A DNA stretch of 64,000 nucleotides, taken from positions 496,001 to 560,000 of the forward strand of contig JACKBQ010000002.1 in assembly GCA_020634455.1 (NCBI GenBank), read 5' to 3'. This document shows positions 41,424 through 51,290 of the stretch, one piece after another (the first letter of the stretch is position 1; the number at the start of each line of letters is the position of its first letter). The DNA is from Ardenticatenaceae bacterium. GTDB lineage: Bacteria > Chloroflexota > Anaerolineae > Promineifilales > Promineifilaceae. A program made the translations under genes and the position numbers. Below the pieces are notes generated by a model, which was not told where the DNA came from, did not search any database, and was given only the letters and a program-made list of their open reading frames with translations.

Positions 41424-41452
41424 TTGTCACTCGGTTTTGCATAGGATAGCAT
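41424..41452 (+). promoter_or_regulatory. Promoter for the peptide-binding lipoprotein (leaderless type)
   Basis: TTGTCA (41424-41429), 17-bp spacer, TAGCAT (41447-41452). Only nine bases separate the -10 box from the ATG at 41462 and no Shine-Dalgarno is present, so the mRNA is predicted to be leaderless. Confidence 0.55.
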
Positions 41453-41461
41453 GACACGGTT

Positions 41462-43324
41462 ATGGAAAAACTGCCCAAAATAAACACAACTTTTATTATC
41501 TGTCTCATCGCGTTCATTATAAGCGGGATTTTTTCATTTGTAGCGTGTGCAGATAGTCAAGAAGTACCACCCATTGTGGTTACAGAGGTGTTCAATATTG
41601 CTGGCGAAGAGATTGTGGTTACCCGCATTTTGGAACCAACGCCAACGCCAACCGTTGTGCCAACAGCCCCGGCGGATAACAATCAGCCGGTTATTTTGGA
41701 TGTGAGCTTTGTCCGAAGCAGCGTGCCCAATATTGATCCGCAGCTCACAACAGACCCTGACGGGATTGACTTAATTGAAAACATGTTTGTGGGGTTAACT
41801 CGGTATAATCACGTGACTAACCAGGTGGACCCGGCTTTGGCCAGTTCTTGGGATGTGTCGGAAAACGGCCGTGTTTGGACATTTTCTTTACGAGATGACA
41901 TTTTTTGGGTTCAACCGAGTACACAAATTGTGGATGGCTACGTTATCGCTGAACCAGTGCGGCCAGTGGTGGCCAGCGATATTGTTTTTGCCGTACAGCG
42001 CACATGTGCCCGCGAAACTGGCTCCCCAGATGCGTTTATTCTCTTCATTATTGAAGGATGTGAGCAGGTGCATCAATCTGCTAACGCCACTCCGGCCGAT
42101 CTGGAAAATGTTGGGGTGCGCGCTTTAAACGATACTACGCTGCAAATTCGCCTGAATCGGGCAGGGGCACACTTTTTAACCATTACCAGCCTTTGGTTCA
42201 TGCGGCCGTTACCACGCGAGCTATTTGATGATGCTTTTGTAGAAGAGTATGGGACAGATTGGCAAACGGCCGTTCAAGATGGCGCACCATTTTTCACCAG
42301 CGGCCCCTTTATGCTGTTAGAAAACAATTTTACTTCTTTGCAGCGCAATACCTTATGGCCCATACCCTTTCAGGGCAATACCGAAATTGTAAAAATCAAC
42401 TACGTTGAAACCGACGACATCGCCTTGTTGCTTTGGCAAGCAAAATCTTTGGATTTAATTGATGCAACCAATTTATCCATTTCCGCTTTGCCTAATGCGG
42501 CGCAACAGCAGCTGCAACTGGTGAGCCAGCAAACCCTGTTTTACTTCAATTTCAACTTTGATAGCGGTGTTTTCCGAGAGCCAAATGTGCGTCGCGCTTT
42601 TAGCGCAGCTATTGACCGTGAATCGTTAGTAGAAGAGGTTTTTGGGCAGTTAGCGCTGCCAATGCGCCACTTAATGCCCCCAGGCGTGGTCGGCGCTTTG
42701 CCCGCCGACCAGGTAGGCGTGGGGTACAGCCCAGATTTTGCGCGTTTGCAGATGGCCGAAAGTGGCTTTAGCAGCTGCCGCCTGATGCCAGACATCCGAT
42801 TTATGGTTTCTTCCTCAGACCTTTCCCTGTTGCAGGCGGAGCTGGTTGTGCAGATGTGGATCACAGAATTGGGGTGTGAAGAGTCGCAAATTCATATTGA
42901 GCAGGTGCCATTTGGCACACTTTTGGCCAATACGCGGGCCGATGCGGGTGCAGCTCGCCCAGATATTTGGGAGCTGGCCTGGGCTTCTTATTTCCCAGAT
43001 GGGCAAAACTGGATGGGTGATTTGCTTCATTGTCAGGAAAGCGAAAACCGTGAAAAACGGCCGTGTGGCGATGTGGACGGTCTCATTCGTGAAGCGGCTT
43101 CCACCTTTGATTTGAGTCGCCGTCAGGACCTTTACCGGCAAATCGAAAATGCCATGTTTGGCGATCAGGGCATTACCCCGCTGGCACCGCTGTATTTACG
43201 AAGCAACCTGGTGCTGGTGCAAGATTGGCTGACATACCCACCCGCCCATTTTGGTGGGGAGCAGTACGACACGTACCAAATTGAGGTTGCTCGCAAAGAA
43301 TTAGAACGGAGTCGTTCCCGATGA
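41462..43324 (+). CDS. Family 5 extracellular solute-binding lipoprotein (oligopeptide/nickel type)
   Basis: 620 residues. Signal peptide and lipobox 'FVAC' (Cys29), then a Thr/Pro linker. The SBP_bac_5 fold: 'NIDPQLTTDPDGIDLIENMFVGLTRYN', 'LASSWDVSENGRVWTFSLRDDIFWVQPS', 'VRRAFSAAIDRESLVEEVFG', 'PAHFGGEQYDTYQIEV'. It would deliver peptides or similar ligands to a Dpp/Opp-like permease not encoded in this window. The stop overlaps the rsmG start by 4 bp. Predicted leaderless transcript. Confidence 0.88.
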   Translation: MEKLPKINTTFIICLIAFIISGIFSFVACADSQEVPPIVVTEVFNIAGEEIVVTRILEPTPTPTVVPTAPADNNQPVILDVSFVRSSVPNIDPQLTTDPDGIDLIENMFVGLTRYNHVTNQVDPALASSWDVSENGRVWTFSLRDDIFWVQPSTQIVDGYVIAEPVRPVVASDIVFAVQRTCARETGSPDAFILFIIEGCEQVHQSANATPADLENVGVRALNDTTLQIRLNRAGAHFLTITSLWFMRPLPRELFDDAFVEEYGTDWQTAVQDGAPFFTSGPFMLLENNFTSLQRNTLWPIPFQGNTEIVKINYVETDDIALLLWQAKSLDLIDATNLSISALPNAAQQQLQLVSQQTLFYFNFNFDSGVFREPNVRRAFSAAIDRESLVEEVFGQLALPMRHLMPPGVVGALPADQVGVGYSPDFARLQMAESGFSSCRLMPDIRFMVSSSDLSLLQAELVVQMWITELGCEESQIHIEQVPFGTLLANTRADAGAARPDIWELAWASYFPDGQNWMGDLLHCQESENREKRPCGDVDGLIREAASTFDLSRRQDLYRQIENAMFGDQGITPLAPLYLRSNLVLVQDWLTYPPAHFGGEQYDTYQIEVARKELERSRSR

Positions 43325-44046
43325 CACAGTTGACAGAATGGAAGCAATTTGCAGATTTGGCCGCCTCGTTGGGTGCGTCGCTAACATCAGAGCAGGTTGA
43401 TCAGTTTGCCCTTTACCAGCAGTTGCTGCTGGACTGGAATGAGCGGATGAATTTAACGGCCGTTCGCGACCCGGCAGAGATTCGGGTGCGGCATTTTTTG
43501 GATTCGTTAAGTTGTGCACGGGTGATGGGTGATTTGAACGGCCGCTCCCTTGTAGACGTGGGCACCGGAGCCGGCTTCCCCGGCTTACCGCTCAAGATTT
43601 TGTTCCCCCAACTGCGCCTGACGTTGGTAGAAAGCGTGGCTAAAAAAGGACAGTTTTTACAAGCTGTGGTAGATGCCTTGGCGCTTGATGAGGTGCGCAT
43701 TCTGGCGGAGCGGGCTGAGGTGCTGGGCCAACAGCCACAACATCGGCAGCAGTATGATTGGGGCGTGGCGCGGGCGGTGGCCGAGTTGCGGGTGTTGGTA
43801 GAATATTTGCTCCCGCTGTGCCGGGTGGGGGGAACCATGTTGGCCCAAAAGGGGGAGGGGGTTCATGAGGAGCTAAAAAGTGCGGCAACGGCCGTACGCA
43901 TCCTCGGTGGCAGCGAGCCGATTTTGGCAGATGTTGCCCTGCCGGAACGAGAACAGCTTCATTATTTTGTGACCATCAAAAAGGTGGAAGACACGCCAAC
44001 AAAATACCCAAGGCGGGTGGGGATGCCGGGAAAACGGCCGTTATAA
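43321..44046 (+). CDS. rsmG: 16S rRNA (guanine527-N7)-methyltransferase
   Basis: 241 residues. 'FALYQQLLLDWNERMNLTAVRDPAEIRVRHFLDSL' is the RsmG N-terminal signature. The SAM-binding loop is 'LVDVGTGAGFPGLPLKILFP' (about 77), followed by 'LTLVESVAKKGQFLQAVV' and 'GVARAVAELRVLVEYLLPL'. It methylates G527 of 16S rRNA. ATGA overlap with the upstream lipoprotein gene indicates coupling; in the TAV of 'NLTAV' and the NGR of 'DLNGRS' the ACGGCCGT-like motif is read. Convergent 6-bp overlap with the cyclase gene. Confidence 0.93.
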   Translation: MTQLTEWKQFADLAASLGASLTSEQVDQFALYQQLLLDWNERMNLTAVRDPAEIRVRHFLDSLSCARVMGDLNGRSLVDVGTGAGFPGLPLKILFPQLRLTLVESVAKKGQFLQAVVDALALDEVRILAERAEVLGQQPQHRQQYDWGVARAVAELRVLVEYLLPLCRVGGTMLAQKGEGVHEELKSAATAVRILGGSEPILADVALPEREQLHYFVTIKKVEDTPTKYPRRVGMPGKRPL

Positions 44047-46038
44047 TCGTTCGTCAGTAAGCTTTTGTTCTAATGGAATTTGCACTTGGTACAGGTTTTC
44101 TGGTTCGTCTTTGCCCCGAATTTCTATTGCGCCCATTGGGCTAAGCGGGTGTGCTTGAAGCAATGGACTGCTATTCACCTGAATCTTTTGATAAACCCCT
44201 TCAGATATCACAATTTGCCCATCCACGGCAATATCTACCAAACGGTGGGCTGTGTTCACCGCATCCCCTACCATACGGAAAGTCATCCGGGTTTCCGCGC
44301 CGACATTGCCCACGATCACATTACCTTCATCAATGCCAATGCCCATACCAAAACCAGTATTCAGCTCTTCAAAAAGCTCCACCCGTAGGGCATTGAACCG
44401 TTTTTGCATGGCAACGGCCGTTTCCACCGCCCGACTAGCTGCATCAGCCTGATCAAAGGGGGCATTAAATGCAACCAAAATTTCATCCCCCGTTAGCTCA
44501 AAAATGGTGCCTTCAAACTGATACACAACCTCGGTCATCTTGGTGAAAAACTTGTTTAACCTTTTGATGACTTGATTCGGTTCTACCAGGCGAGTAAACC
44601 GGGTAAAGCTGCGAATATCCGCAAACATGACCACAGCCCGTCTGCGTTCTCGCCGCGCCATAAGCCCAGGTTCATGCGACAACACATAATCAACCAGGCT
44701 AGGACCCATGTAGCGTGAGAACGTTTCTTTAATTTCCTGTTTTTTGCGCCGTTCCTCAGCCAGTCGAAACTCTTCAATTCGCTTTAATTCGGTAATGTCT
44801 TGCAAAACGGCCGCATATCCTACACCCTGAATGGGCGACACACTGGTATAAAGCGTACGGCCGTTTTCCATCTTAATTTCTTGCGCATTTGCGTGGTGAT
44901 TACCATTACTGTAAACCGATAATAACACACTCAAAGGCTGAAAATCCCCAATATATTTACCAGCTACAGCTTCTGCTTGTAAGCCAAACAACCTTTCCGC
45001 GGCCTGGTTGAACAAAGAGATGTTCCACTCTTCATCTGTTGTTACGATAGCATCGGTAGCCTGCCCTAAGATCGCTTCCAACTTGCGCCGTTCTTCACTA
45101 ATTTCAGTAAAATAGTGAGCATTGGTAATGGCTGTAGAAACCGTGCTGCCCAGCGCATTCAATAAATCTTTATGATCATCAGTAAAATAGCCAACGTCAG
45201 GGTGATTAAGAATCAGAATACCCACCACGCGGTCTGACCCAATTAGCGGAATACCAATAGCAGACCCGGTTTCCCCTTCGTCATCCGGCAAGGTAATCCA
45301 GCGCTCGTCCTGGCGAATATCGTGGATGATTTCACTACGCTTGTTGGTTACCAGCCAACCGCCCAGCCCGCGCGTCATCACCTCTCGCGTGACGCGGTCG
45401 CTAATTTCAATGGGAGAACCCGCCCGAATAATAAATTTATGGTATACCTCATTGAGCTCATTGAGCAGCATGATGTTGCCTTTGGTGGCACCTACGGCCG
45501 CTTGTGTTTGCTCAATGATGGTGGACATCATTGGTTCAAGGTCTAACTGGGTGCTTACCGCCCGGCTGATGTTGTAAAGTAACTGTAGGCGATGTCGCTC
45601 TTCTTCCAGATTGGTTCTGGCGCGTTTTAACTGGATGAGCGTGCGTACGCGCACCAGCAATTCTTCACGAATGTGGGGGCGCGAGAGAAATTCATCGGCC
45701 CCTGCTTTTTTACCTTCAATACGGGATTCCACCTTGCTTAGAGCTGTGATCATGATGATGGGAATGAGGTGGGTTTGGGGATCGGCTTTAAGGGTTTTGC
45801 AAACTTCAAAACCGTTGATATCTGGCATCATCACGTCTAGCAAGATGAGGTCTGGGTCGTGTTTTTTGGCCATGGCGATGCCGTCTTGCCCACCGCTGGC
45901 TTCAAGAATGTTGTGACCATCCAGTTTTAGCTGGGAGGAGAGGAGAAGTCTGTTTTCGCGCATGTCGTCTACGATAAGGACGACCGAGGAGTCATGGTTG
46001 GTTTGGTTCACAATACTATTCACTTGATGCTGGGGCAT
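44041..46038 (-). CDS. Response regulator-GAF-PAS-class III adenylate/guanylate cyclase
   Basis: 665 residues. Receiver with phospho-Asp68 ('LILLDVMMPDING'), GAF (about 155-305, 'AVGATKGNIMLLNELNEVY'), PAS (about 325-435) and a cyclase domain (about 470-650). The metal Asp residues are in 'VVMFADIRSFTRF' and 'ELTGDEILVAFNAP', and the C-terminal motif is 'GMGIGIDEGNVIVGNVGAETRMTFRMVGDAVNTAHRL'. It should make a cyclic nucleotide in response to phosphorylation and small ligands. Substrate preference (ATP or GTP) is not assigned. Confidence 0.9.
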   Translation of the reverse strand: MPQHQVNSIVNQTNHDSSVVLIVDDMRENRLLLSSQLKLDGHNILEASGGQDGIAMAKKHDPDLILLDVMMPDINGFEVCKTLKADPQTHLIPIIMITALSKVESRIEGKKAGADEFLSRPHIREELLVRVRTLIQLKRARTNLEEERHRLQLLYNISRAVSTQLDLEPMMSTIIEQTQAAVGATKGNIMLLNELNEVYHKFIIRAGSPIEISDRVTREVMTRGLGGWLVTNKRSEIIHDIRQDERWITLPDDEGETGSAIGIPLIGSDRVVGILILNHPDVGYFTDDHKDLLNALGSTVSTAITNAHYFTEISEERRKLEAILGQATDAIVTTDEEWNISLFNQAAERLFGLQAEAVAGKYIGDFQPLSVLLSVYSNGNHHANAQEIKMENGRTLYTSVSPIQGVGYAAVLQDITELKRIEEFRLAEERRKKQEIKETFSRYMGPSLVDYVLSHEPGLMARRERRRAVVMFADIRSFTRFTRLVEPNQVIKRLNKFFTKMTEVVYQFEGTIFELTGDEILVAFNAPFDQADAASRAVETAVAMQKRFNALRVELFEELNTGFGMGIGIDEGNVIVGNVGAETRMTFRMVGDAVNTAHRLVDIAVDGQIVISEGVYQKIQVNSSPLLQAHPLSPMGAIEIRGKDEPENLYQVQIPLEQKLTDERL

Positions 46039-46078
46039 ATCTGCGCCAAATAAATTGCAGTGCCTGGGTTGGTGTTGG

Positions 46079-47314
46079 CTACATTACAATAATACGGCCG
46101 TTCTCAACCTTCATCCGCGTGGCCTGTTGTAAAAACGGTTCCGTAAACATGCCAGGATCGGTTGCCGTTAAAATCGCTTGAGTCGTTTCGGTAACAGAGT
46201 TTAGCAGGGCAGCACGGCGATTTTCATCCAATTCTGCCACTACTTCATCTAATAGCAAAATGGGGCGTTCGCCGGTGACCGCTTCCATCCAGTTGATTTC
46301 ACCCATTTTCAGCGCCAGGATGGCTGTACGCTGTTGCCCTCGTGAACCAAAACTGCCCAAGGAACGGCCGTTTAATTGAAAAGACCAATCATCTCGATGC
46401 GGACCCACAGTGGTGGCACCGCGTGCAATATCAATTGCTAAAGATTCTTGCAGCAGTCTAGCAAAGCGTTCTGAAACTAATTCTGACTGTCCCTGATGCG
46501 TTTCTAGCCAGTCAGCTAACACTGCTGGACTTTGCTTCTCACGTGGGGCAATTTTAGACTTTTTGCCACTCAAGCGGGGTAAATAAACCAGCTTAATTGA
46601 TTCCTGACCGTTTGTTAACGATTCATAATGAATACGTTGCGTCTCCCGGCTGATGTCGGCTACAAAGGCAGCACGTCGCAGAAAAATTGCACTGCCCAGC
46701 TCTACCAGCTTGTCTGTGTAAATGGGCAGCACATCCCGCACAGGTTGCCCTTCCGCAAGCTGCCGCAGAGTGGCGTTACGCTGCTCTAGCACCTTATTGT
46801 AGTTAGAGAGCGTACGGCAGTAAACCGGGTCAATTTGGCACAGGGTAATATCCATGTAGCGGCGGCGGTTGGCGGGAGACCCGGTAAGTAACTGCACATC
46901 TTCTGGCAAAAACAGCACCACGCGCATTGCCCCAAGCAAATCCATCAGACGCACCTTGCGTCGGTCTAGCAGCGCTTCGCGGCGAAAGCTGAAGTTGCGT
47001 GTGCGATTGTAATTGGCTTTTTGCTCTTGGATGAGGCGCATTTCCAACGTTTGGGTTTGCCTGGCAGTCACAACCGTGGCGTTGAGCCGCCCCACTATCA
47101 CCGGTTCTTCGGCCTGGGCGGCCGTCCAATTGAGCAGTTGAGCATCATTATCGGCGTGCGGCGAGCGGGTAGTAGCCAGGTAGTAAACGGCTTCCAGGAG
47201 GTTGGTTTTGCCCTGCGCGTTGTTCCCGTAAAGCAAGACAGGCCCTTGGGGAAGGGTAAGTTCTAAACGGCCGTAATTCCTGAAATTTGTGAGCGATAAA
47301 TGGGTAATATGCAT
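46079..47314 (-). CDS. recF: DNA replication and repair protein RecF
   Basis: 411 residues. 'HITHLSLTNFRNYGRLEL' start, Walker A 'LLYGNNAQGKTNLLEAVYYLA' (about 32), 'FLPEDVQLLTGSPANRRRYMD', 'GPHRDDW', the ABC signature 'GSRGQQRTAILALKMGE' (about 325) and Walker B 'PILLLDEVVAELDENRR' (about 350). It loads RecA at gaps, functionally linked to the SOS response of the nearby lexA. Start ATG has no strong Shine-Dalgarno. Confidence 0.95.
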   Translation of the reverse strand: MHITHLSLTNFRNYGRLELTLPQGPVLLYGNNAQGKTNLLEAVYYLATTRSPHADNDAQLLNWTAAQAEEPVIVGRLNATVVTARQTQTLEMRLIQEQKANYNRTRNFSFRREALLDRRKVRLMDLLGAMRVVLFLPEDVQLLTGSPANRRRYMDITLCQIDPVYCRTLSNYNKVLEQRNATLRQLAEGQPVRDVLPIYTDKLVELGSAIFLRRAAFVADISRETQRIHYESLTNGQESIKLVYLPRLSGKKSKIAPREKQSPAVLADWLETHQGQSELVSERFARLLQESLAIDIARGATTVGPHRDDWSFQLNGRSLGSFGSRGQQRTAILALKMGEINWMEAVTGERPILLLDEVVAELDENRRAALLNSVTETTQAILTATDPGMFTEPFLQQATRMKVENGRIIVM

Positions 47315-47591
47315 GGGTGTTTTTTACGGCCAGTCAGTTTGCCAAACCAAATGAATTTTCTGTGTTTTGCACAACAGTTGAACAGGATTTTAACATAATG
47401 GTTGGGCAAATCATAAAAATCATTCACCCGAGGCGGCTGCGTGTTTTCGGTTGCCATAGAAATCTCATCATGCTATGCTACTGCCGCGTCAATTGAAGCT
47501 GGCCAGCGTGGGGATATTTGCTTTACCATTAACGGCCGTTCATCATAATGACCCATTCCAAATTATTGCGTGTCGGCAAAAGGAGCTATGT

Positions 47592-48470
47592 ATGGAGCAA
47601 AACAACGGCAACGGCCGTTCCCCATTGCGTTTTATTCTCCTCTTTCTACTGGTTATTGTTCTGCCTTTGGCACTTGGCCTTTTTATGGCCCCCCGCCTCG
47701 TCCCTAAACCACAAATTGGCGTCATTCGCCTGAACTACGACATTTCTAACGCCACCGCTTTTGAATTTCGTGAACAACTGCTGTTTGCCCGCAACGATCC
47801 GGCCATTAAAGCTGTGGTCATTGTCATCAACAGCCCCGGCGGCACCGCTTCCGACAGCGAAGATTTGTACATGGACGTGCTGGCCGCCCGGCAAGATTTG
47901 CCCGTGATAGCTACCGTAGACTTTTTAGCCGCCAGCGGCGCGTACTACATCGCCGCCGCGACGGATGCCATCTACGCCAAGCCCGGCTCCGCCATCGGCA
48001 GCATTGGCGTCATTAGCTCCTTGCCCGATGCCCCCTATTTGGAAGAAGAAGTACTTACAACCGGGCCGTACAAATCGTTTGGCGGCACGCGCGATGGTTT
48101 TGTGCGCCGCGCCGAAACCCTAAAGTTTGCCTTCTTGCAAGCCGTGGCTAACGGCCGTGGTGAAAACCTCAAAGCTGATCTCGACTTACTCTCCCGCGCC
48201 GAAATTTTTGACGGCGTGCGGGCGCTGGAACTGGGTCTCATTGATGGCATCATCTCTACCAGCGAGGCGTTTGACAAAGCGGCCGAACTGGCAGGCATTC
48301 GCAACTACGAACTGGTGGAGCTGTACCCGCTCACCTTTGGCGATGATGGTCCCGTAGCGTTTGGCACCTACACAGTGCCCGCCATAGACCAGGAAAAACT
48401 GTGGGCCGCCCCGGCAGATTTGCCCCCAGGTTTGTACTATCGCTACATTGAACTGCCCGCCAACCAATAA
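47592..48470 (+). CDS. sppA: Signal peptide peptidase SppA-like S49 serine peptidase
   Basis: 292 residues from the ATG preceded by AGGAG (6-nt spacing). A membrane anchor spans about 13-33. The S49 core has 'KAVVIVINSPGGTASDSEDLYMDVLAAR', the nucleophile Ser in 'VDFLAASGAYYIAAATDAIYAKPGSAIGSIGVI' (about 116), and Lys in 'TTGPYKSFGGTRD' (about 160) as the general base. It degrades cleaved signal peptides or membrane-associated peptides. An upstream in-frame start at 47475 is less likely because it has no ribosome site and an intergenic composition. Confidence 0.88.
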   Translation: MEQNNGNGRSPLRFILLFLLVIVLPLALGLFMAPRLVPKPQIGVIRLNYDISNATAFEFREQLLFARNDPAIKAVVIVINSPGGTASDSEDLYMDVLAARQDLPVIATVDFLAASGAYYIAAATDAIYAKPGSAIGSIGVISSLPDAPYLEEEVLTTGPYKSFGGTRDGFVRRAETLKFAFLQAVANGRGENLKADLDLLSRAEIFDGVRALELGLIDGIISTSEAFDKAAELAGIRNYELVELYPLTFGDDGPVAFGTYTVPAIDQEKLWAAPADLPPGLYYRYIELPANQ

Positions 48471-48471
48471 G

Positions 48472-48533
48472 GTAATTTGGTAATTTGTAATACAGTAATC
48501 GGTTCAATGACTACTTACAAATTACCCAATTAC
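48472..48533. repeat. GTAATTTGGTAATTTGTAA hairpin repeat
   Basis: The left arm 48472-48490 and right arm 48515-48533 are complementary at 18 of 19 positions, with a 24-nt loop. Starts 2 nt after the sppA stop and may end its transcript. Related in style to 61441-61516 and 59560-59632. Confidence 0.75.
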
Positions 48534-48551
48534 ATCTTTTAGGATGTGATT

Positions 48552-51236
48552 ATGCGCCGAGGATTACTTTTTCTGCTTGTTTTTGTTCTTTTGCTTATTG
48601 CGCCAACGGCCGTTCGCTACCTGCAACATTACCAACTGGGTGGGGTAAACCGCGCCGAGCCCCCCACCTACGACGTGGCTTCTGTGGTAGAAAGCGTGCC
48701 CACCCCCGCCGCTGCCGCTTTTGTGGATGCGCCCGAATCGTTTGGCGGTTTGGTGCTGCTAGACCAGTCCCACGACAACGCCTTTACGCTAGATGAGATT
48801 GGGTATTTAGACGGCCGTCTTGCGGCTCGTGGCGTAGAGATGATGGGTTACACAGGCGGCGATCTGGCCACCGCCTTGCGCGGCGTCAACGCCTTTGTCG
48901 TCATTACCCCGCTTCAACCATTTTCCGCCGACGAAATTCAGGCCGTAGAGAACTTTGTGCAGCGCGGCGGCCGCCTGTTGATGCTGGGCGACCCCACCCG
49001 CTACAACGTTATTGTCGAGGAAGATTTGTTTAGCTTCAACATCTTCGTCGAGAGCGATAAAATTCCGCTCAACAGCCTGGCCAACAGCTTCGACCTCATC
49101 TTCAACGGGGACTACCTGTACAACACCATCGAAAACGAAGGCAACTTCCGCAATATCGTTTTGGATTCGGTCGGTTTTACCGAAAATGCGCTCACGGCCG
49201 AATTAGATCAGGTGGTGCTGTACGGTGCCCACTCATTGCAGGTGGGCGCTGGGGCTAAAGCGTTGATGGCTGGCGATGACAACACCTGGTCATCCGCCAC
49301 CGACCGCCCTGGCGGGCTTACCCTGGCCGCCACCGCCGCCAATGGCAACGTTTTGGCCGTTGGCGACATTCAGTTTTTGATGGAGCCGTACTACACTGTG
49401 CTAGACAACGCCCGCTTCATAGCCCAAATTGCCGACTTTTTGTCCGAGCCAATCCGCCGCGACTTTACCGTGGCCGACTTCCCGTACTTTTTCGCCGATG
49501 AGATTGATCTGGTTTACACCGGTGCGCCGGAGCTTGGCCCGGATGCTTTTGACGAAATCATTACCCTGCAAGCCAGCCTGCGCGGGGCTGAAAAAGCGCT
49601 GACGCTGGCCACCGCCGACAGCCAGAGCGGTGACGCCATTTACCTGGGTCTGTACAACCAGTCTGACGAAGTGGCTGACTTGTTGGCCGAGGCGGGCATC
49701 ACCCTATTGATTGACCCCGAAATTTTGACCGAAGCGGAAACGGCCGTTCTCGAAAACGAAAACGCCAATAGCGACGATGGTGCAGATGCCGAAGAAGAGG
49801 CCATCGATAATGAAAATGATGCGGCGGCTGATGAAGAACCTGTTGCCGAAGAATCCTTCGATCGCCTTATCCAATCCAGCCTGGGTAATGTACACATGTC
49901 TGGCACCGCCCTGATTTTGCTGGACGAAAGCGGCAGCGAGCGCCGTCTGGTGGTGCTGGCCGCCAGTAAAGAAGGACTCGAAAACACCGTCAGCCGTCTG
50001 CTCGACCTCATACCGCTGGATGCTGATTACGCGCTGGCCGACTGCCTGCTGCAAGACAATCTGGCTCTGTGCCCCACCAACGTAACGAATGAGGAAGTAG
50101 AAGCGGAATTGCTTACCGGCGGAACGCTGGAGGCAGATTCGGGTGATGGGGATGTGAGCGAGGATGAAGATACGGCCGTTGACACCGAAGAAGAACCCAC
50201 CGACGATGAAGAACAGCCAGAACCCACCGATATTGACGCCATAGACCAGGGCACCATCGGCTTGGGTGAAACTGTAGAAGGCACCTTGGGTGATGGCGAA
50301 CAGTTTAGCTGGACTTTTCAGGACGGCCCCGCCGTTATAGACATCATTTTAGAAAGTGGTGAAGATTTGGACGCCGTGCTGGAACTGTACGATGCCGACA
50401 ACATCTTCCTGGCTGCCGCCGATTCCGGCTTTACCGGTGAGGGTGAAACTATCAGCGGCTATGAAATTGAAGACGATGCCAGCTACACCATCCTCGTGCG
50501 TGATTTCTATGCTGATGGCGGCTCATTCACGCTTTCCGTGCAGGAATCCAGCGAACCGTCAACAGACGGCGATTCTGGTAGCGAAGAAGGCGACGCAGGC
50601 AGCAGCGACACCACCATTTTCCTGTTCGTAGATGACGATGGCACACCGATTGACTCTGGTTTTACCAGCCAAACTGAGCTGGAAACTTTACTGTCCCCCA
50701 ACTATACCGTGCAAACCTGGGTTTCTTCTGCCGATGGCCCATTGCCAGAAGACGCCCTGGAAGGCATAGACTTGCTCATCTGGGATTCGGGCGACTACCT
50801 GGACTCGGAAGGCTTTTTTGGTGAAGATACCTTTGTGATTTTTGCCTACCTCGATGCGGGTGGTTCGGTTTTTATTACCGGCTCCTCGCCCACAATCTTT
50901 GGCGATCTGGGCTTGTCTGAACTCAGCGATTTGGAGTTTACGGGCGAGGATGCGGTTTTGCTGGAGGGTTTTACCGCCGGAGAGATTATTGAACTTGGCG
51001 CAACCTACGAGGTTATTTTTGCCGATTTTTTGGTGGATGATTTGGAGCCGGGTTCCATTGCCTTTTTGCTGCGCGGGGCCAACAGCGATGATTCGGGCAA
51101 TGTGGTGGGGCTGGCAGCCATTGATGATACCAACGATGATCAGCAAACCATGTTTTTGTTGATGCCCTTTGCTGCGCTGCCAGAGCAGGTGCAGGGGCAA
51201 CTGCTAGACAACATGATGGCCTGGTTTGGCTTTTAA
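48552..51236 (+). CDS. Large secreted/anchored acidic protein with GATase-like (DUF4350-type) and PPC-like domains
   Basis: About 894 residues (ATG with AGGA upstream; a GTG two codons earlier is possible). N-terminal membrane anchor (3-20). The first domain (about 55-300) resembles DUF4350/class I GATase-like folds ('LVLLDQSHDNAFTLDEIGYLDGRLAARG', 'ENFVQRGGRLLMLGDPTRY'). An acidic Glu/Asp/Ala linker follows (about 400-435), then a second acidic linker (about 535-570). A PPC-like beta domain (about 575-670, 'EGTLGDGEQFSWTF', 'LYDADNIFLA') and a second GATase-like domain (about 695-890) end the protein. Not an obvious enzyme; probably an external binding or scaffolding protein. Confidence 0.65.
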   Translation: MRRGLLFLLVFVLLLIAPTAVRYLQHYQLGGVNRAEPPTYDVASVVESVPTPAAAAFVDAPESFGGLVLLDQSHDNAFTLDEIGYLDGRLAARGVEMMGYTGGDLATALRGVNAFVVITPLQPFSADEIQAVENFVQRGGRLLMLGDPTRYNVIVEEDLFSFNIFVESDKIPLNSLANSFDLIFNGDYLYNTIENEGNFRNIVLDSVGFTENALTAELDQVVLYGAHSLQVGAGAKALMAGDDNTWSSATDRPGGLTLAATAANGNVLAVGDIQFLMEPYYTVLDNARFIAQIADFLSEPIRRDFTVADFPYFFADEIDLVYTGAPELGPDAFDEIITLQASLRGAEKALTLATADSQSGDAIYLGLYNQSDEVADLLAEAGITLLIDPEILTEAETAVLENENANSDDGADAEEEAIDNENDAAADEEPVAEESFDRLIQSSLGNVHMSGTALILLDESGSERRLVVLAASKEGLENTVSRLLDLIPLDADYALADCLLQDNLALCPTNVTNEEVEAELLTGGTLEADSGDGDVSEDEDTAVDTEEEPTDDEEQPEPTDIDAIDQGTIGLGETVEGTLGDGEQFSWTFQDGPAVIDIILESGEDLDAVLELYDADNIFLAAADSGFTGEGETISGYEIEDDASYTILVRDFYADGGSFTLSVQESSEPSTDGDSGSEEGDAGSSDTTIFLFVDDDGTPIDSGFTSQTELETLLSPNYTVQTWVSSADGPLPEDALEGIDLLIWDSGDYLDSEGFFGEDTFVIFAYLDAGGSVFITGSSPTIFGDLGLSELSDLEFTGEDAVLLEGFTAGEIIELGATYEVIFADFLVDDLEPGSIAFLLRGANSDDSGNVVGLAAIDDTNDDQQTMFLLMPFAALPEQVQGQLLDNMMAWFGF

Positions 51237-51253
51237 TCGGTTTATGAATCTGG

Positions 51254-51282
51254 TTGGTTCTGCTGCGCTGAACGGATAAAAT
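51254..51282 (+). promoter_or_regulatory. Promoter for the phosphatase/sulfatase-family gene (leaderless type)
   Basis: TTGGTT (51254-51259), 17-bp spacer, TAAAAT (51277-51282). The ATG at 51291 is eight bases past the -10 box and has no Shine-Dalgarno, so a leaderless mRNA is predicted. Confidence 0.55.
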
Positions 51283-51290
51283 AGAACGCT